Notes under the pieces: generated by a model
Told to the model about the DNA's origin: nothing
Database searches by the model: none
Seen by the model: only the letters and a program-made list of their open reading frames with translations
Program-made: the position numbers and the translations under genes
Part shown: piece by piece, positions 1 through 8,346 of the stretch
How positions within the stretch are numbered: the stretch's first letter is position 1
How the letters are laid out: each line of letters starts with the position of its first letter
DNA from: Prolixibacteraceae bacterium
GTDB lineage: Bacteria > Bacteroidota > Bacteroidia > Bacteroidales > Prolixibacteraceae
Length of the DNA: 64,000 nucleotides
Direction of reading: 5' to 3'
Assembly (NCBI GenBank): GCA_019856515.1
Contig: CP082230.1
Location: 3,720,001 to 3,784,000 of the forward strand

Positions 1-1129
1 CAGGGTCAATAATCTTTACTTGTACATGAGGAAGTGCTTTTCCGACAGTGGTTGCTCTGATTTCTGGATCATCGTGAATGGTTGTTGCTGTCATTCCAGG
101 AGAGCTCTCGGTTAATCCGTAGACGATGATAATATTCTTCATATTCATCTTGTCCATCACCTGTTTCATGGTCTCGATAGGACAAAGTGATCCTGCCATG
201 ATGCCCGTTCTTAAACTGCTCACATCAAACTGATCAAACATCGGATGGTTTAACTCCGCGATAAACATGGTGGGAACGCCATACAGTGCCGTACACTTCT
301 CTTTTTGTATGGATGCTAACACATGGATCGGATCAAAATTCTCCGTCATCACCATAGTTCCTCCGTGTGTGATAATGGCACATAGTGCAAGAACACAGCC
401 GAAGCAGTGAAACATAGGAACACATGTTAATAACTTTTCGTCTGCAGTGTACTCCATACATTGTCCCACAGTGTATCCATTGTTCAAGATATTGTAGTGG
501 GAGAGCATCACCCCTTTAGGAAAACCTGTCGTTCCCGAAGTGTATTGCATATTCACTGTGTCGTGGGCATCAAACTGTTTTTGCACCTCTACCAATCGCT
601 CAATGGGCTGTTGACTACCTAGAAGCATCAGTTCGAAAGTGGAGTACATCCCACGATATTTCTCAGGGTTAATAAGAACCACATTCTTAAGCTTAGGGAA
701 CTTCTTCGACTTGAGCTGCCCTCTTTCGTGTTGCTTCAGTTCGGGTACCAACTCATAAGCCATTGAGATGTAGTCACTATCACGATAGGAGTCGATGATG
801 GCAAGCGTATGTAGGTCTGAATTCTCCACGAGGTAAGCCAACTCATGAGACTTGTAGTTGGTGTTTACCGTGACCAAAATGGCTCCAATCTTAGCCGTAG
901 CAAACATAAAAGTAATCCAGTCTGGAACATTGTTTGCCCAAATGCCTAGTTTATCTCCTGGCTTCATCCCTATCTCTATAAGGCCTAATGCCAAATGGTT
1001 GACACGTTCATCAAACTCTTTATAGGTGAATCGCAGATTACGATCGCTATAGACAAGAAACTCCTTGTTTGGAAATCGGGATACTTGCTCTTCTAGAACT
1101 TGTCCTAATGTTTTTTCAAATAGTTGCAT
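1..1129 (-). CDS. AMP-binding acyl-CoA synthetase (partial, C-terminus outside window)
   Basis: This is an adenylate-forming ligase of the ANL superfamily that would activate a carboxylic or fatty acid with ATP and pass it to CoA. Reading the minus strand from the ATG at 1129 gives an uninterrupted frame of 376 codons to the window edge. It contains the P-loop-like motif [11 protein letters not shown] (near residue 186), the MFHCFG segment and the VYGLTE motif near residue 340, so the lid domain and the catalytic lysine lie outside. The XRE-cupin regulator gene ends only 11 bases upstream on the same strand, so the two are probably one operon with the regulator first. Similar regulator-ligase pairs are known in Bacteroidota. 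The substrate cannot be told from sequence alone. Confidence 0.9.
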   Translation of the reverse strand, partial: MQLFEKTLGQVLEEQVSRFPNKEFLVYSDRNLRFTYKEFDERVNHLALGLIEIGMKPGDKLGIWANNVPDWITFMFATAKIGAILVTVNTNYKSHELAYLVENSDLHTLAIIDSYRDSDYISMAYELVPELKQHERGQLKSKKFPKLKNVVLINPEKYRGMYSTFELMLLGSQQPIERLVEVQKQFDAHDTVNMQYTSGTTGFPKGVMLSHYNILNNGYTVGQCMEYTADEKLLTCVPMFHCFGCVLALCAIITHGGTMVMTENFDPIHVLASIQKEKCTALYGVPTMFIAELNHPMFDQFDVSSLRTGIMAGSLCPIETMKQVMDKMNMKNIIIVYGLTESSPGMTATTIHDDPEIRATTVGKALPHVQVKIIDP

Positions 1130-1140
1130 GGGTGTGGTGC

Positions 1141-1713
1141 TTAGTATGGAGTGTAGATATTAGCCAACACTTTAGCGCCATTGGCTTCGGTGGTCGAAAT
1201 ACGATGCTCTACGATAGAGTCGTAATAGATACTCTCTCCCTGTTTTAGATGGTAGTTCTCTTTTCCATATTCGATATTTACACTCCCCTCTAAAACATAG
1301 ATAAACTCTTCTCCTTCGTGGGATGATTTTTGATATCCTGTATTTTGTCCCTCCTCTAAATTGATAAGGAATGGCTCCATATGACGCCCTGCTTTGTTCG
1401 ACGCCATAGGCATATAATCTACTTTGTGGTTGTCAAAAACAGGATGCATTGAGATATGATCTTGTTTGTTCTCTTCCCCTTTGCGACTTAACACAGGTCC
1501 GATATTCTTGGAATCATCAAGAAATGTACCAACACGAACCCCTAAGGCTCTAGATATTCTAATCAATGTAGAGATAGAAGGCGTATGATTATCTGCTTCT
1601 ATTTTTTCTAGGTGCTCTACCGTTAGTTGACTTCTCTCACAAAGATTCTCTTTTTCGATCTGAAGTGTCTCTCGCAATGTCATGATACGTTGACCTATGC
1701 TGGAATTATTCAT
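1141..1713 (-). CDS. XRE-family transcriptional regulator with C-terminal cupin sensor
   Basis: The 190-residue protein has two domains. Residues about 5-62 form a Cro/C1-type helix-turn-helix ([10 protein letters not shown], then [14 protein letters not shown]). Residues about 110-186 form a small cupin barrel with the pattern [20 protein letters not shown] and EHRI. Cytoplasmic regulators of this build bind DNA through the first domain and sense a small molecule or metal with the cupin. The gene starts at an ATG at 1713 and is followed after 11 bases by the acyl-CoA ligase, which it probably controls. It is divergent from dprA, with a 148-184-base AT-rich spacer that should contain its promoter and operator. 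No clear operator palindrome was seen. Confidence 0.88.
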   Translation of the reverse strand: MNNSSIGQRIMTLRETLQIEKENLCERSQLTVEHLEKIEADNHTPSISTLIRISRALGVRVGTFLDDSKNIGPVLSRKGEENKQDHISMHPVFDNHKVDYMPMASNKAGRHMEPFLINLEEGQNTGYQKSSHEGEEFIYVLEGSVNIEYGKENYHLKQGESIYYDSIVEHRISTTEANGAKVLANIYTPY

Positions 1714-1897
1714 CTGTTATTATTTATAGTTTGATATCGTAATTGTAAAAATATAAGTAAAAGTGGTAAATAAGTGATATTTTGACATTAAAAATAATTT
1801 TAATGTAACATTATTAATGTGGAGCGGTGTGGGATAAATAATAGAACCTTTTGCTGTTCATATGGTTATACTGCTGAGTGATATAAAAAAGAGTTAT

Positions 1898-3004
1898 ATG
1901 GATTATCGGGTTTATTCAATAGCATTGTCTATGGTCCCGAAGATTGATCGTGAGATTATCGATCGACTGGTGGCCTATTGTGGGGATATGTCTTCCATTT
2001 TTCTAGAAAGAGCCTCCGTATTAGAGAGGGAGACAGGGATCTCTAGGAAGATAATTGATACACTTCTATCTTCTGATATCCTTATCCAAGCAGAGAAAGA
2101 GTTAGAGCGGATGGATAAGTATGATATTCAATGTGTCTTTTATCAAGATGCCAACTATCCATTCAAACTACTACAGGTACCCGATTTTCCTCTGATGATA
2201 TATTACAGAGGTACACTTCCTGAAAATGATCATCACTCCATCTCTATAATCGGTACTCGTGCAGCCTCCAACTATGGCATACGGTGGATTGATGGGTTTG
2301 TTAAATCGCTCTCTGATCAGTTTAATAATCTCGATATTCTAAGTGGATTGGCTTATGGTATCGATTATGAAGCACATAAAAAGTCACTAGAGTATGGTGT
2401 ACCTACCTATGCAGTTTTAGGTCATGGTTTGCATACAATATACCCTTCAGCTCACCATCGTATTGCCGAGGAGATAGTGAGATCAGGAGGAGGCTTGATT
2501 ACAGAATTTACGACCACCCAATCTATCCGACCACAGAACTTCTTACAACGTAATCGAGTGGTGGCAGCACTCTCTGATGCAACGATTGTGGTGGAGTCAA
2601 AAGCCAAAGGAGGGGCTATGCATACAGCCAATATGGCTTTCTCATATGCTAGAGAAGTATTTGCTCTTCCAGGGAGCGTTCAACAAGCCACTTCGACTGG
2701 CTGTCATCTGTTGATTCAACGACAAGTGGCTGCGTTAATAGCCTCAGATGAAGACCTTTTACGGGTGATGGAGTGGGAGCCAACAATAAGTAAAGAGAGG
2801 TCGTCGCCTGCTACTTTCCATCTTGAGCTTGATGAAATAGCAGTGTCTCTGCTCGATTTTATTAAAGCTTACGAGCGAATATCCATTGATGAAATCGCAT
2901 CGAAAACAGGTATAGAGATAGCCAAGCTCTCGTCTCTATTGACCCAATTAGAGTTTATGGGACAAATAGAAGTTCTTCCTGGTAAGTATTACCGTTCTAT
3001 TTAA
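1898..3004 (+). CDS. dprA: DNA-processing protein DprA
   Basis: DprA protects incoming single-stranded DNA and loads RecA during transformation. The Rossmann-like DprA/Smf core is clear: SIIGTRAASNYG, LSGLAYGIDYEAH, LGHGLHTIYP, GGLITEF, RNRVVAALSDATIVVES, KGGAMHTANMA and ALPGSV follow in the usual order. A C-terminal winged-helix-like domain (about the last 60 residues) completes the protein. An upstream in-frame ATG at 1862 exists, but the ATG at 1898 gives the start MDYRVYSIALSMVP typical of the family, so I chose 1898. Neither start has a convincing ribosome binding site. The gene probably stands alone; the helicase 110 bases downstream has its own promoter-like box. Confidence 0.93.
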   Translation: MDYRVYSIALSMVPKIDREIIDRLVAYCGDMSSIFLERASVLERETGISRKIIDTLLSSDILIQAEKELERMDKYDIQCVFYQDANYPFKLLQVPDFPLMIYYRGTLPENDHHSISIIGTRAASNYGIRWIDGFVKSLSDQFNNLDILSGLAYGIDYEAHKKSLEYGVPTYAVLGHGLHTIYPSAHHRIAEEIVRSGGGLITEFTTTQSIRPQNFLQRNRVVAALSDATIVVESKAKGGAMHTANMAFSYAREVFALPGSVQQATSTGCHLLIQRQVAALIASDEDLLRVMEWEPTISKERSSPATFHLELDEIAVSLLDFIKAYERISIDEIASKTGIEIAKLSSLLTQLEFMGQIEVLPGKYYRSI

Positions 3005-3037
3005 TGCAGATATTTCGCATATGTCTGAAAAGTAAAC

Positions 3038-3045
3038 TATTTTTG
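3038..3045 (+). promoter_or_regulatory. Probable -7 promoter box for the DEAD-box helicase gene
   Basis: TATTTTTG fits the Bacteroidota -7 consensus TAnnTTTG. About 19 bases upstream lies TTCG, one mismatch from the -33 TTTG box. It sits about 70 bases before the helicase start, in the spacer after dprA. Confidence 0.45.
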
Positions 3046-3114
3046 TCGGATGAAATGGGTGTAAGAATCCGTTTCAATGAATAGAAGTGTCAATTATACA
3101 AAAAATCAATATAG

Positions 3115-4443
3115 ATGAAATCATTCCAAGAACTTGGAGTCAGTAAATCAATACTAAAGGCGTTAGACGAGATAGGGTTTGAACAACCTACCCCTATTCA
3201 AGAGAAGGCGATTCCAGCAGTGAAAAGTGGACAAGATGTATTAGGAATTGCACAAACAGGTACAGGTAAAACTGCTGCTTATTTGATGCCTATATTTGGC
3301 AAATTGGTGAAAGCTGAAGGGGTTGACCCTCGTGCCATCGTTTTGGTTCCTACACGTGAACTTTCGATGCAGGTGGGCGAAGACATCGAAGAGCTATTAA
3401 CCTACTCTAACCTGCGTTATGCCTCTGTGTTTGGCGGGGTTGGATGGACCAAACATGCGGAATTGATTGAACCAGGTATTGATGTCTTAGTGGCGACACC
3501 AGGACGTCTTTGGGATCTCTATAGGGCTGGTGCCGTCTCTTTTAAGAAAGTGAAGACATTGGTGATTGATGAGGCAGATAGAATGCTAGATATGGGGTTT
3601 ATGCCTCAAATACGAAAATTCTTAGAAGTGCTTCCTGTAAAAAGACAGAACCTTCTGTTTTCTGCTACTTTCCCTGAAAAAGTAGAAGAGCTGAGCCATG
3701 AATTCTTAGATTTTCCTCTTCGTGTCGAAGTAGCTCCTAGTGCTACGCCTGCAGAGAAAGTGTCGCAGTATTATGTGGCAGTACAAAACTATCGTACAAA
3801 GCTAAATCTTGTTTCACACCTTCTAAAGGACGAAGAGACCTTCAAACGTGTTCTTGTGTTCTGTAAGACAAAAGAGGTCGCAGAGGGCGTTTTTAAGGTC
3901 ATTAAACGTAAATCTGAGGGAGAGGTGAAGGTGCTTCACTCAAACAAAGGACAATCTTCTCGTATCAATGCGATCAATGCCTTTAAAAATGGAGAGGTTC
4001 GTATCTTGATCTCTACGGATGTCTCTGCTCGTGGTATCGATGTTTCACAAATATCACACGTGATTAACTTCGATATGCCTCAAGATTATGAGGACTATGT
4101 ACACCGTATTGGACGTACTGCACGTGCCAATGAGAAGGGAACGTCGATAAGTTTTATTGCTGAAGACGAACTGTTCCATAAAGATCGTATCCAGGAGTTG
4201 ATGCGTGCTGATATTGAAGAGATGCCAATGCCTTCAGAGGTGGAGATTATCCCTATCTCGAAGAAAGAGAAATTGGCACAATTAAGAGAGATCGATAAGC
4301 AAAAGAGAGAAAATGATCCAGACTTTAAAGGGGCATTTCATGAGAAGAAAAAACGAGAGCCTCGTAAACACCCTACCTCTTTCAATCCTAAGAGTATGAA
4401 ATTGCGTAAAGGGCGTAAAGATGGAAACAATAAAAAACGATAG
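3115..4443 (+). CDS. DEAD-box ATP-dependent RNA helicase
   Basis: This 442-residue protein is a complete DEAD-box RNA helicase. Visible motifs are the Q motif (FEQPTPIQ, residues 22-29), Walker A AQTGTGKT (46-53), PTREL, TPGR, DEAD (VIDEADRMLD, near 153), SAT (LLFSATFP), then in the second RecA domain STDVSARGID and HRIGRTAR. The last 60 residues are strongly basic (KKKREPRKH and RKGRKDGNNKKR), as in RhlE/CsdA-type enzymes that bind ribosomal RNA or structured mRNA. It probably helps ribosome assembly or RNA turnover at low temperature. The ATG at 3115 begins MKSFQELGVS, a normal family start. It is transcribed alone, with repeat elements downstream. Confidence 0.95.
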   Translation: MKSFQELGVSKSILKALDEIGFEQPTPIQEKAIPAVKSGQDVLGIAQTGTGKTAAYLMPIFGKLVKAEGVDPRAIVLVPTRELSMQVGEDIEELLTYSNLRYASVFGGVGWTKHAELIEPGIDVLVATPGRLWDLYRAGAVSFKKVKTLVIDEADRMLDMGFMPQIRKFLEVLPVKRQNLLFSATFPEKVEELSHEFLDFPLRVEVAPSATPAEKVSQYYVAVQNYRTKLNLVSHLLKDEETFKRVLVFCKTKEVAEGVFKVIKRKSEGEVKVLHSNKGQSSRINAINAFKNGEVRILISTDVSARGIDVSQISHVINFDMPQDYEDYVHRIGRTARANEKGTSISFIAEDELFHKDRIQELMRADIEEMPMPSEVEIIPISKKEKLAQLREIDKQKRENDPDFKGAFHEKKKREPRKHPTSFNPKSMKLRKGRKDGNNKKR

Positions 4444-4459
4444 TTATTCATTGTAATTA

Positions 4460-4564
4460 TACCAAATGAATTATGAAATGAGCAATAAGGCTTGTGAATA
4501 TATTTTAACGAAGTTAAGCAACATAGAGCATAAGAATATAACTCATTTCATGATTTAATTGGTA
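4460..4564. repeat. MITE-like palindromic element, copy 1 (105 bp)
   Basis: The element begins TACCAAATGAATTATGAAAT and ends with the near-perfect reverse complement (ATTTCATGATTTAATTGGTA), giving terminal inverted repeats of about 23 bases with three mismatches. The centre carries GCTTGTGAATATATTTTAAC, which recurs in other copies in this window. It has no coding capacity. Confidence 0.8.
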
Positions 4565-4567
4565 TTA

Positions 4568-4727
4568 TACCAAATGAATTATGAAATGAGCTTTAAGGCT
4601 TGTGAATATATTTTGTTTATACAAGACATAAAAATGGAAGCATAGTTTTCCCTACGGTGATATTTTTTAACGAAGTATAAGCAAAATAGAACGGAAGAAT
4701 ATAACTCATTTCATGATTTAATTGGTA
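4568..4727. repeat. MITE-like palindromic element, copy 2 (160 bp)
   Basis: This copy starts three bases after copy 1 and has the same terminal inverted repeats and the same left and right inner sequence. About 55 extra bases lie in the middle (around 4611-4665), so copy 1 looks like an internally deleted form. Its right end runs up to the ribosome binding site of the CDF transporter gene. Confidence 0.8.
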
Positions 4728-4751
4728 TTAAAGGTTAAGGAGATAGATCTT

Positions 4752-5636
4752 ATGGCATGGAGTAAAGAACGTACCGTTTCGTTTGCTGGCGTAATCTCAA
4801 TCATTGGGAATATACTGCTATTCGGGATAAAGTATTGGGCTGGAATTGTTTCAGGTTCGATAGCTATCATTGCCGATGCGTGGCATACGCTTTCTGATTC
4901 TATTAGTTCTATCTTTGTGATTGTTGGTGCTAGAGTGGCATCTAAACCTGCGGATGAAGAGCATCCCTTTGGTCATGGTCGTTTCGAGCATATCACATCC
5001 ATTATCATTGGAATGATGTTGGCAGCCATCGGCTTCGAGTTTCTTGTCTCCTCAATACAGAAATTAAATGGGGGTGGAGCCACTCATTATGGTACTGTCG
5101 CAAAAGTGGTTACCGTGGTCTCAATTGTCGGAAAAGAGCTCATGGCACAACTCTCCTTCTACTTAGGAAAGAAGGTCGACTCACGTATGTTGAGAGCAGA
5201 TGGTTGGCACCATAGAAGTGATGCTTTAACTTCAGCTATTATTTTGATAGGTATCTTCTTCTCTGGAAACTTTTGGTGGATGGATGGTGTACTAGGTATT
5301 CTTGTGGCTATCATGATCTTCTATACCAGTTATAGTATCATAAAGGAAGAGACCGACGCTTTGTTGGGAAAAGATGCCGATGAGGGGTTGATCAAGAAGA
5401 TCAAAGTGATTGCTGCCGAAGAGACACGCAGAGAAGTGTTTATGCATCACTTTCATATTCACCAATATGGCGATCATACCGAGATTACATGCCATATTAA
5501 ACTTCCTGCCAACTCGAGTCTATTCTATACCCACAAGGTCTGTACTAAGATTGAACGACGTATTTTAGAAGATCTAAACATGGAGATGACCATCCACCCC
5601 GAACCCATGGAAGAGGGGGAGTATGATTGGTTATAA
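4752..5636 (+). CDS. Cation diffusion facilitator (CDF) family transporter
   Basis: This is an inner-membrane antiporter that exports divalent metal (probably zinc, possibly Fe or Co) against protons. It has about six membrane spans. Two HxxxD metal sites are visible: HTLSD in the second span (ADAWHTLSDS) and HHRSD in the fifth (DGWHHRSDAL). The loop FGHGRFEH follows the second span, and a cytoplasmic C-terminal domain with HHFHIHQYGDH ends the protein. HxxxD at both positions favours zinc. I chose the ATG at 4752 because AAGGAG at 4735-4740 lies at good distance; the frame is open upstream to a TTG at 4722, but that TTG lies inside the end of the MITE-like repeat. The length is 294 residues, normal for the family. 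Confidence 0.92.
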   Translation: MAWSKERTVSFAGVISIIGNILLFGIKYWAGIVSGSIAIIADAWHTLSDSISSIFVIVGARVASKPADEEHPFGHGRFEHITSIIIGMMLAAIGFEFLVSSIQKLNGGGATHYGTVAKVVTVVSIVGKELMAQLSFYLGKKVDSRMLRADGWHHRSDALTSAIILIGIFFSGNFWWMDGVLGILVAIMIFYTSYSIIKEETDALLGKDADEGLIKKIKVIAAEETRREVFMHHFHIHQYGDHTEITCHIKLPANSSLFYTHKVCTKIERRILEDLNMEMTIHPEPMEEGEYDWL

Positions 5637-6227
5637 CACTACTACTCAACGTTTACCATTCCACTTGAAAATAATTGCCAATACTCTTTTTTACTTTTCT
5701 TATACCTCCCTATGGAATAACTCTGTATATACAGCTCCTTTCCCCTGACTTGAAACGTACCAAAGACGGCCTTTAATCGGTATAAATACGGTGATGATTC
5801 GAATATAGCTCATCGTTCACTCGAAGTTCACTCATCGAAAACACGATTTAGGTGAGCCAACTTTGAATGAACTATGAGCGAACTATGAACTATCACCGTA
5901 CTTATACCGTTCTTAAACCGTCTTTGGTACGAGTCTGTTTGCTGTTAAGGCACTGGAAACTATGTGGAATTTGGAGATAAGCTTTGGAGTTATCAACACT
6001 TAGGCTTGTCAAAGCCGAGGCTAGAAAACGAATGTCGTTCTATTGCGAACCGTCAAAAATGTGTATAACGGATAGAGGTTTTCCATAGGTTTCCTCCGTA
6101 GTTTGTTGATACTTCAAGGATACTTCAAAGATACTTGCTTCATCAAAAATGTTAAATAGATGAATATTCTATGGTGATAATATCTTAAGGCTATTTTTTA
6201 TTATACCGTTAATCTATGATCGAATAT
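5637..6227. other. 591-bp spacer without genes, dominated by a long inverted repeat
   Basis: It lies between the convergent CDF transporter and LpxH-like genes. No ORF with coding character was found. The main content is the inverted repeat at 5756-5931, listed separately. The rest, including 6050-6227, is AT-rich with no recognised signal. Confidence 0.6.
5756..5931. repeat. 176-bp imperfect inverted repeat
   Basis: The left end CGTACCAAAGACGG is matched exactly by CCGTCTTTGGTACG at the right end. The match continues inward (CGGTATAAATACGGTGAT against ATCACCGTACTTATACCG) and more loosely further in, around GTTCACTC and GAATGAAC repeats. The whole could fold as one long hairpin. The core TTCGAAGTTCACTCATCGA recurs near 46910. 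Confidence 0.7.
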
Positions 6228-7058
6228 TTACACCATTGGGTACTTATTCAACGTTAGCTCTCCTTTATCTAATAGTGCATAAGAGAATGTTTGTATCCAT
6301 TCTCCCAGTATGATGAGTCGAGACGTATCGTTTAATGGATGATTCACATAAACATGACGGTGTCCAAAGATGAAATAGTCTATCGGCTCCTGTTTTAGAT
6401 ATTGCATCGCAAATTGAAGCTGCTCTTCTTTTTCATGGTTGGCAACAAAGTGGGCCGATTCATCAGGATGAGAAAGACGGCTGTGTCTAGACCATTTATT
6501 GGCAATATAGAATGCAATATCTGGATGAATCCATGAAAATAGTGTCTGTGCCACCTTATTGGTAAATACCTTCTTAAGCAAAAGGTATCCTTTGTCATTA
6601 GGATTAAGTCCATCACCATGTCCTACAAAAAGTTTTTTGCCTTGCCTTTCAAATATCTTTGGTGTATTGTAAACTTCGACTCCAATCTCATCTTGAAGGT
6701 AGTGAAAAGCCCATACATCATGGTTTCCTGTAAAGAACTTTACTTTAATCCCAGCGTCACACATGTGACTTAATTGCCCAAAGAAACGAGTGAACCCTTT
6801 AGGAACTACAGCACTATATTCATACCAAAAGTCGAAGATATCCCCTACAAGGAAGAGTTCGGATGCTGTTGGCTCGATCTCCTTCAACCATTTAACTAGA
6901 TGACGTTCTCTCTCTTTGTTATTATTTAGAGCCGAAGCACCAAGGTGCACATCGGATATAAAATAGATTTTATCTCTTTTCTCCACAGAATCAAATAATT
7001 CGTTTTCCAATCTATGTACACACATAGAACATTTATCGCAAGATAAAGTTTTTTGCAT
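6228..7058 (-). CDS. UDP-2,3-diacylglucosamine diphosphatase-like metallophosphoesterase (LpxH-like)
   Basis: This is a calcineurin-type phosphoesterase that probably hydrolyses UDP-2,3-diacylglucosamine in lipid A synthesis at the inner-membrane face. All metal-binding blocks are present: SDVHLG, GDIFDFWYEY, GNHDVW, GHGDG and FGHRH. The length, 276 residues, is slightly above the usual 245-260 because of an N-terminal extension with a CDKCSMC cluster before KIYFISDVHLG. The ATG at 7058 directly follows the T-run of a strong terminator hairpin (7059-7092), so this start has almost no leader. The next ATG is at 7025, and translation may begin there or at a non-ATG codon. LpxH is the best name by motif and length, though other cytosolic nucleotide phosphoesterases share these motifs. 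Confidence 0.85.
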   Translation of the reverse strand: MQKTLSCDKCSMCVHRLENELFDSVEKRDKIYFISDVHLGASALNNNKERERHLVKWLKEIEPTASELFLVGDIFDFWYEYSAVVPKGFTRFFGQLSHMCDAGIKVKFFTGNHDVWAFHYLQDEIGVEVYNTPKIFERQGKKLFVGHGDGLNPNDKGYLLLKKVFTNKVAQTLFSWIHPDIAFYIANKWSRHSRLSHPDESAHFVANHEKEEQLQFAMQYLKQEPIDYFIFGHRHVYVNHPLNDTSRLIILGEWIQTFSYALLDKGELTLNKYPMV

Positions 7059-7092
7059 AAAAAACCACCCTAGATAATAGCTAGGATGGTTA
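7059..7092 (-). terminator. Rho-independent terminator after the TlpA-like gene
   Basis: On the minus strand AACCATCCTAG pairs with CTAGGGTGGTT (one G-T pair) across a short loop, then TTTTTT follows. It ends one base before the ATG assigned to the LpxH-like gene. Confidence 0.8.
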
Positions 7093-7137
7093 TATTTTGA
7101 GTGTTTGCCAAATGATCAAGAGACCATGTGGTTCACA

Positions 7138-8289
7138 TTATTTTAGAACTTTAGATAGTACTTTATTCATCTCAGGACCAATAAGGTTCTTTGCAAGAAT
7201 ATTTCCTTCTGGATCAAGAAGGTAGTTGTAAGGAATCATCTGTACATTGTAGTTGATGACAGCTTGGTTGCTTCCCTGCATATCTCCAACATTAGTCCAG
7301 TTAAGCTTGTCCTCTTTGATCGCATTCATCCATGATGACTTATTGGTATCCACACTCACTTGGTAGATCTCTAAACCTTTTTTATGGAACAATTGGTAGT
7401 TCTGACGTAAGATCGCGTTCTGAATTCTTGACCCATTGTCGGTGGATGCCCAGAATTGAACAAGTACATGTTTGCCACGGAAAGATGACAGTTTACGAAC
7501 GTTCCCTTTGGTGTCTGGTAACTCAATGTCAGGGCTATTTACAGCATACTGTTTTAATAAGTTGTTCATCTTGTAGTTACGTTCTTTTGAGATCAAACGT
7601 AGTGTATTGTCGTGTAATGCCTGTACATGTTTCGAGTCTGGATAGATGGCTGCCAAAGCAGACGCAGCAGTCTTCATTGTCTGTAAGTCTTTAATCACAT
7701 ACTCGTTGTAGTCAAACTTTTGATATAATGCAATCACCGATGCCATAGAGAATGGGTGTGCCTTGACAAAGTCGGTTGAGAACATGGTCTGCTTCTTCAT
7801 CACTTCTTGAAATTCATTCTCAATACGGTTGAGCTCTTGAATATTCTTTGAACCATTCAACACATTGTTGTACTCCTTCTGAAGTTTTGCAATCTGTTGT
7901 TTGGTCTTCATCAAATGAAGATTAAGAGTTCTGATATCTTCCGATGCCTCAGACCCTTTGATATTGTAATCTGTTGAAAAGTTCTTATAAGAACCTTCAA
8001 TCTCAATAGTTTGAAGAGAGTCTCCTACTAGAGTAATGAAGTTCGATGGCGTTACTTTTACCAGATAGAATGTCGGTGTGGATACATCGCATCCAAACTC
8101 AAAAGCACCATCTCCACCTATTTTGGTTGAATCAATTGCTTTTTGCCCATTGATTCGCAATTTGTATAGATAAACTTTCTCTCCTTTACCGCCAGTAATC
8201 GTACCCTTAATCTTAAGGTTCGATTCTTTCTGACAAGCCGTGAAAGTGGCTATGATCATGATGATAAATAGGATTCGCTTTAATGTCAT
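7138..8289 (-). CDS. DUF4369/TlpA-like thioredoxin-fold lipoprotein lacking the CxxC
   Basis: The protein has a lipoprotein signal (LFIIMIIATFTAC), an N-terminal DUF4369-type beta domain (about 20-115: IKGTITGGKGEKVYLYKL), a helical linker, and a C-terminal AhpC/TSA-thioredoxin domain (ELPDTKGNVRKLSSFRGKHVLVQFWAS, later VQMIPYNYLLDPEGNILAK). Family members usually read WASWCGPC at the active site. Here the segment is WASTDNGSR with no cysteine, so a dithiol reaction is not possible and a binding or structural role at the periplasmic face of a membrane is likelier. The frame also has an ATG at 8331 and a TTG at 8337. I chose 8289 because it gives a compact signal peptide and the -7 box at 8339-8346 would leave a start at 8331 nearly leaderless. 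Confidence 0.85.
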   Translation of the reverse strand: MTLKRILFIIMIIATFTACQKESNLKIKGTITGGKGEKVYLYKLRINGQKAIDSTKIGGDGAFEFGCDVSTPTFYLVKVTPSNFITLVGDSLQTIEIEGSYKNFSTDYNIKGSEASEDIRTLNLHLMKTKQQIAKLQKEYNNVLNGSKNIQELNRIENEFQEVMKKQTMFSTDFVKAHPFSMASVIALYQKFDYNEYVIKDLQTMKTAASALAAIYPDSKHVQALHDNTLRLISKERNYKMNNLLKQYAVNSPDIELPDTKGNVRKLSSFRGKHVLVQFWASTDNGSRIQNAILRQNYQLFHKKGLEIYQVSVDTNKSSWMNAIKEDKLNWTNVGDMQGSNQAVINYNVQMIPYNYLLDPEGNILAKNLIGPEMNKVLSKVLK

Positions 8290-8338
8290 TGTGAATATGT
8301 GCTTTAATAATTGGTTGATTGTATTCTTCATTTGCAAA

Positions 8339-8346
8339 CAAATTTA
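8339..8346 (-). promoter_or_regulatory. Probable -7 box for the TlpA-like lipoprotein gene
   Basis: The minus strand reads TAAATTTG, matching TAnnTTTG. No good -33 TTTG was found at the right distance. Its place supports a translation start at 8289 rather than 8331. Confidence 0.4.

Noticed and set aside
1862..1897. Longer dprA start at 1862
   Set aside because: The extra 12 residues are not typical of the family, and the ATG at 1898 gives the normal N-terminus.
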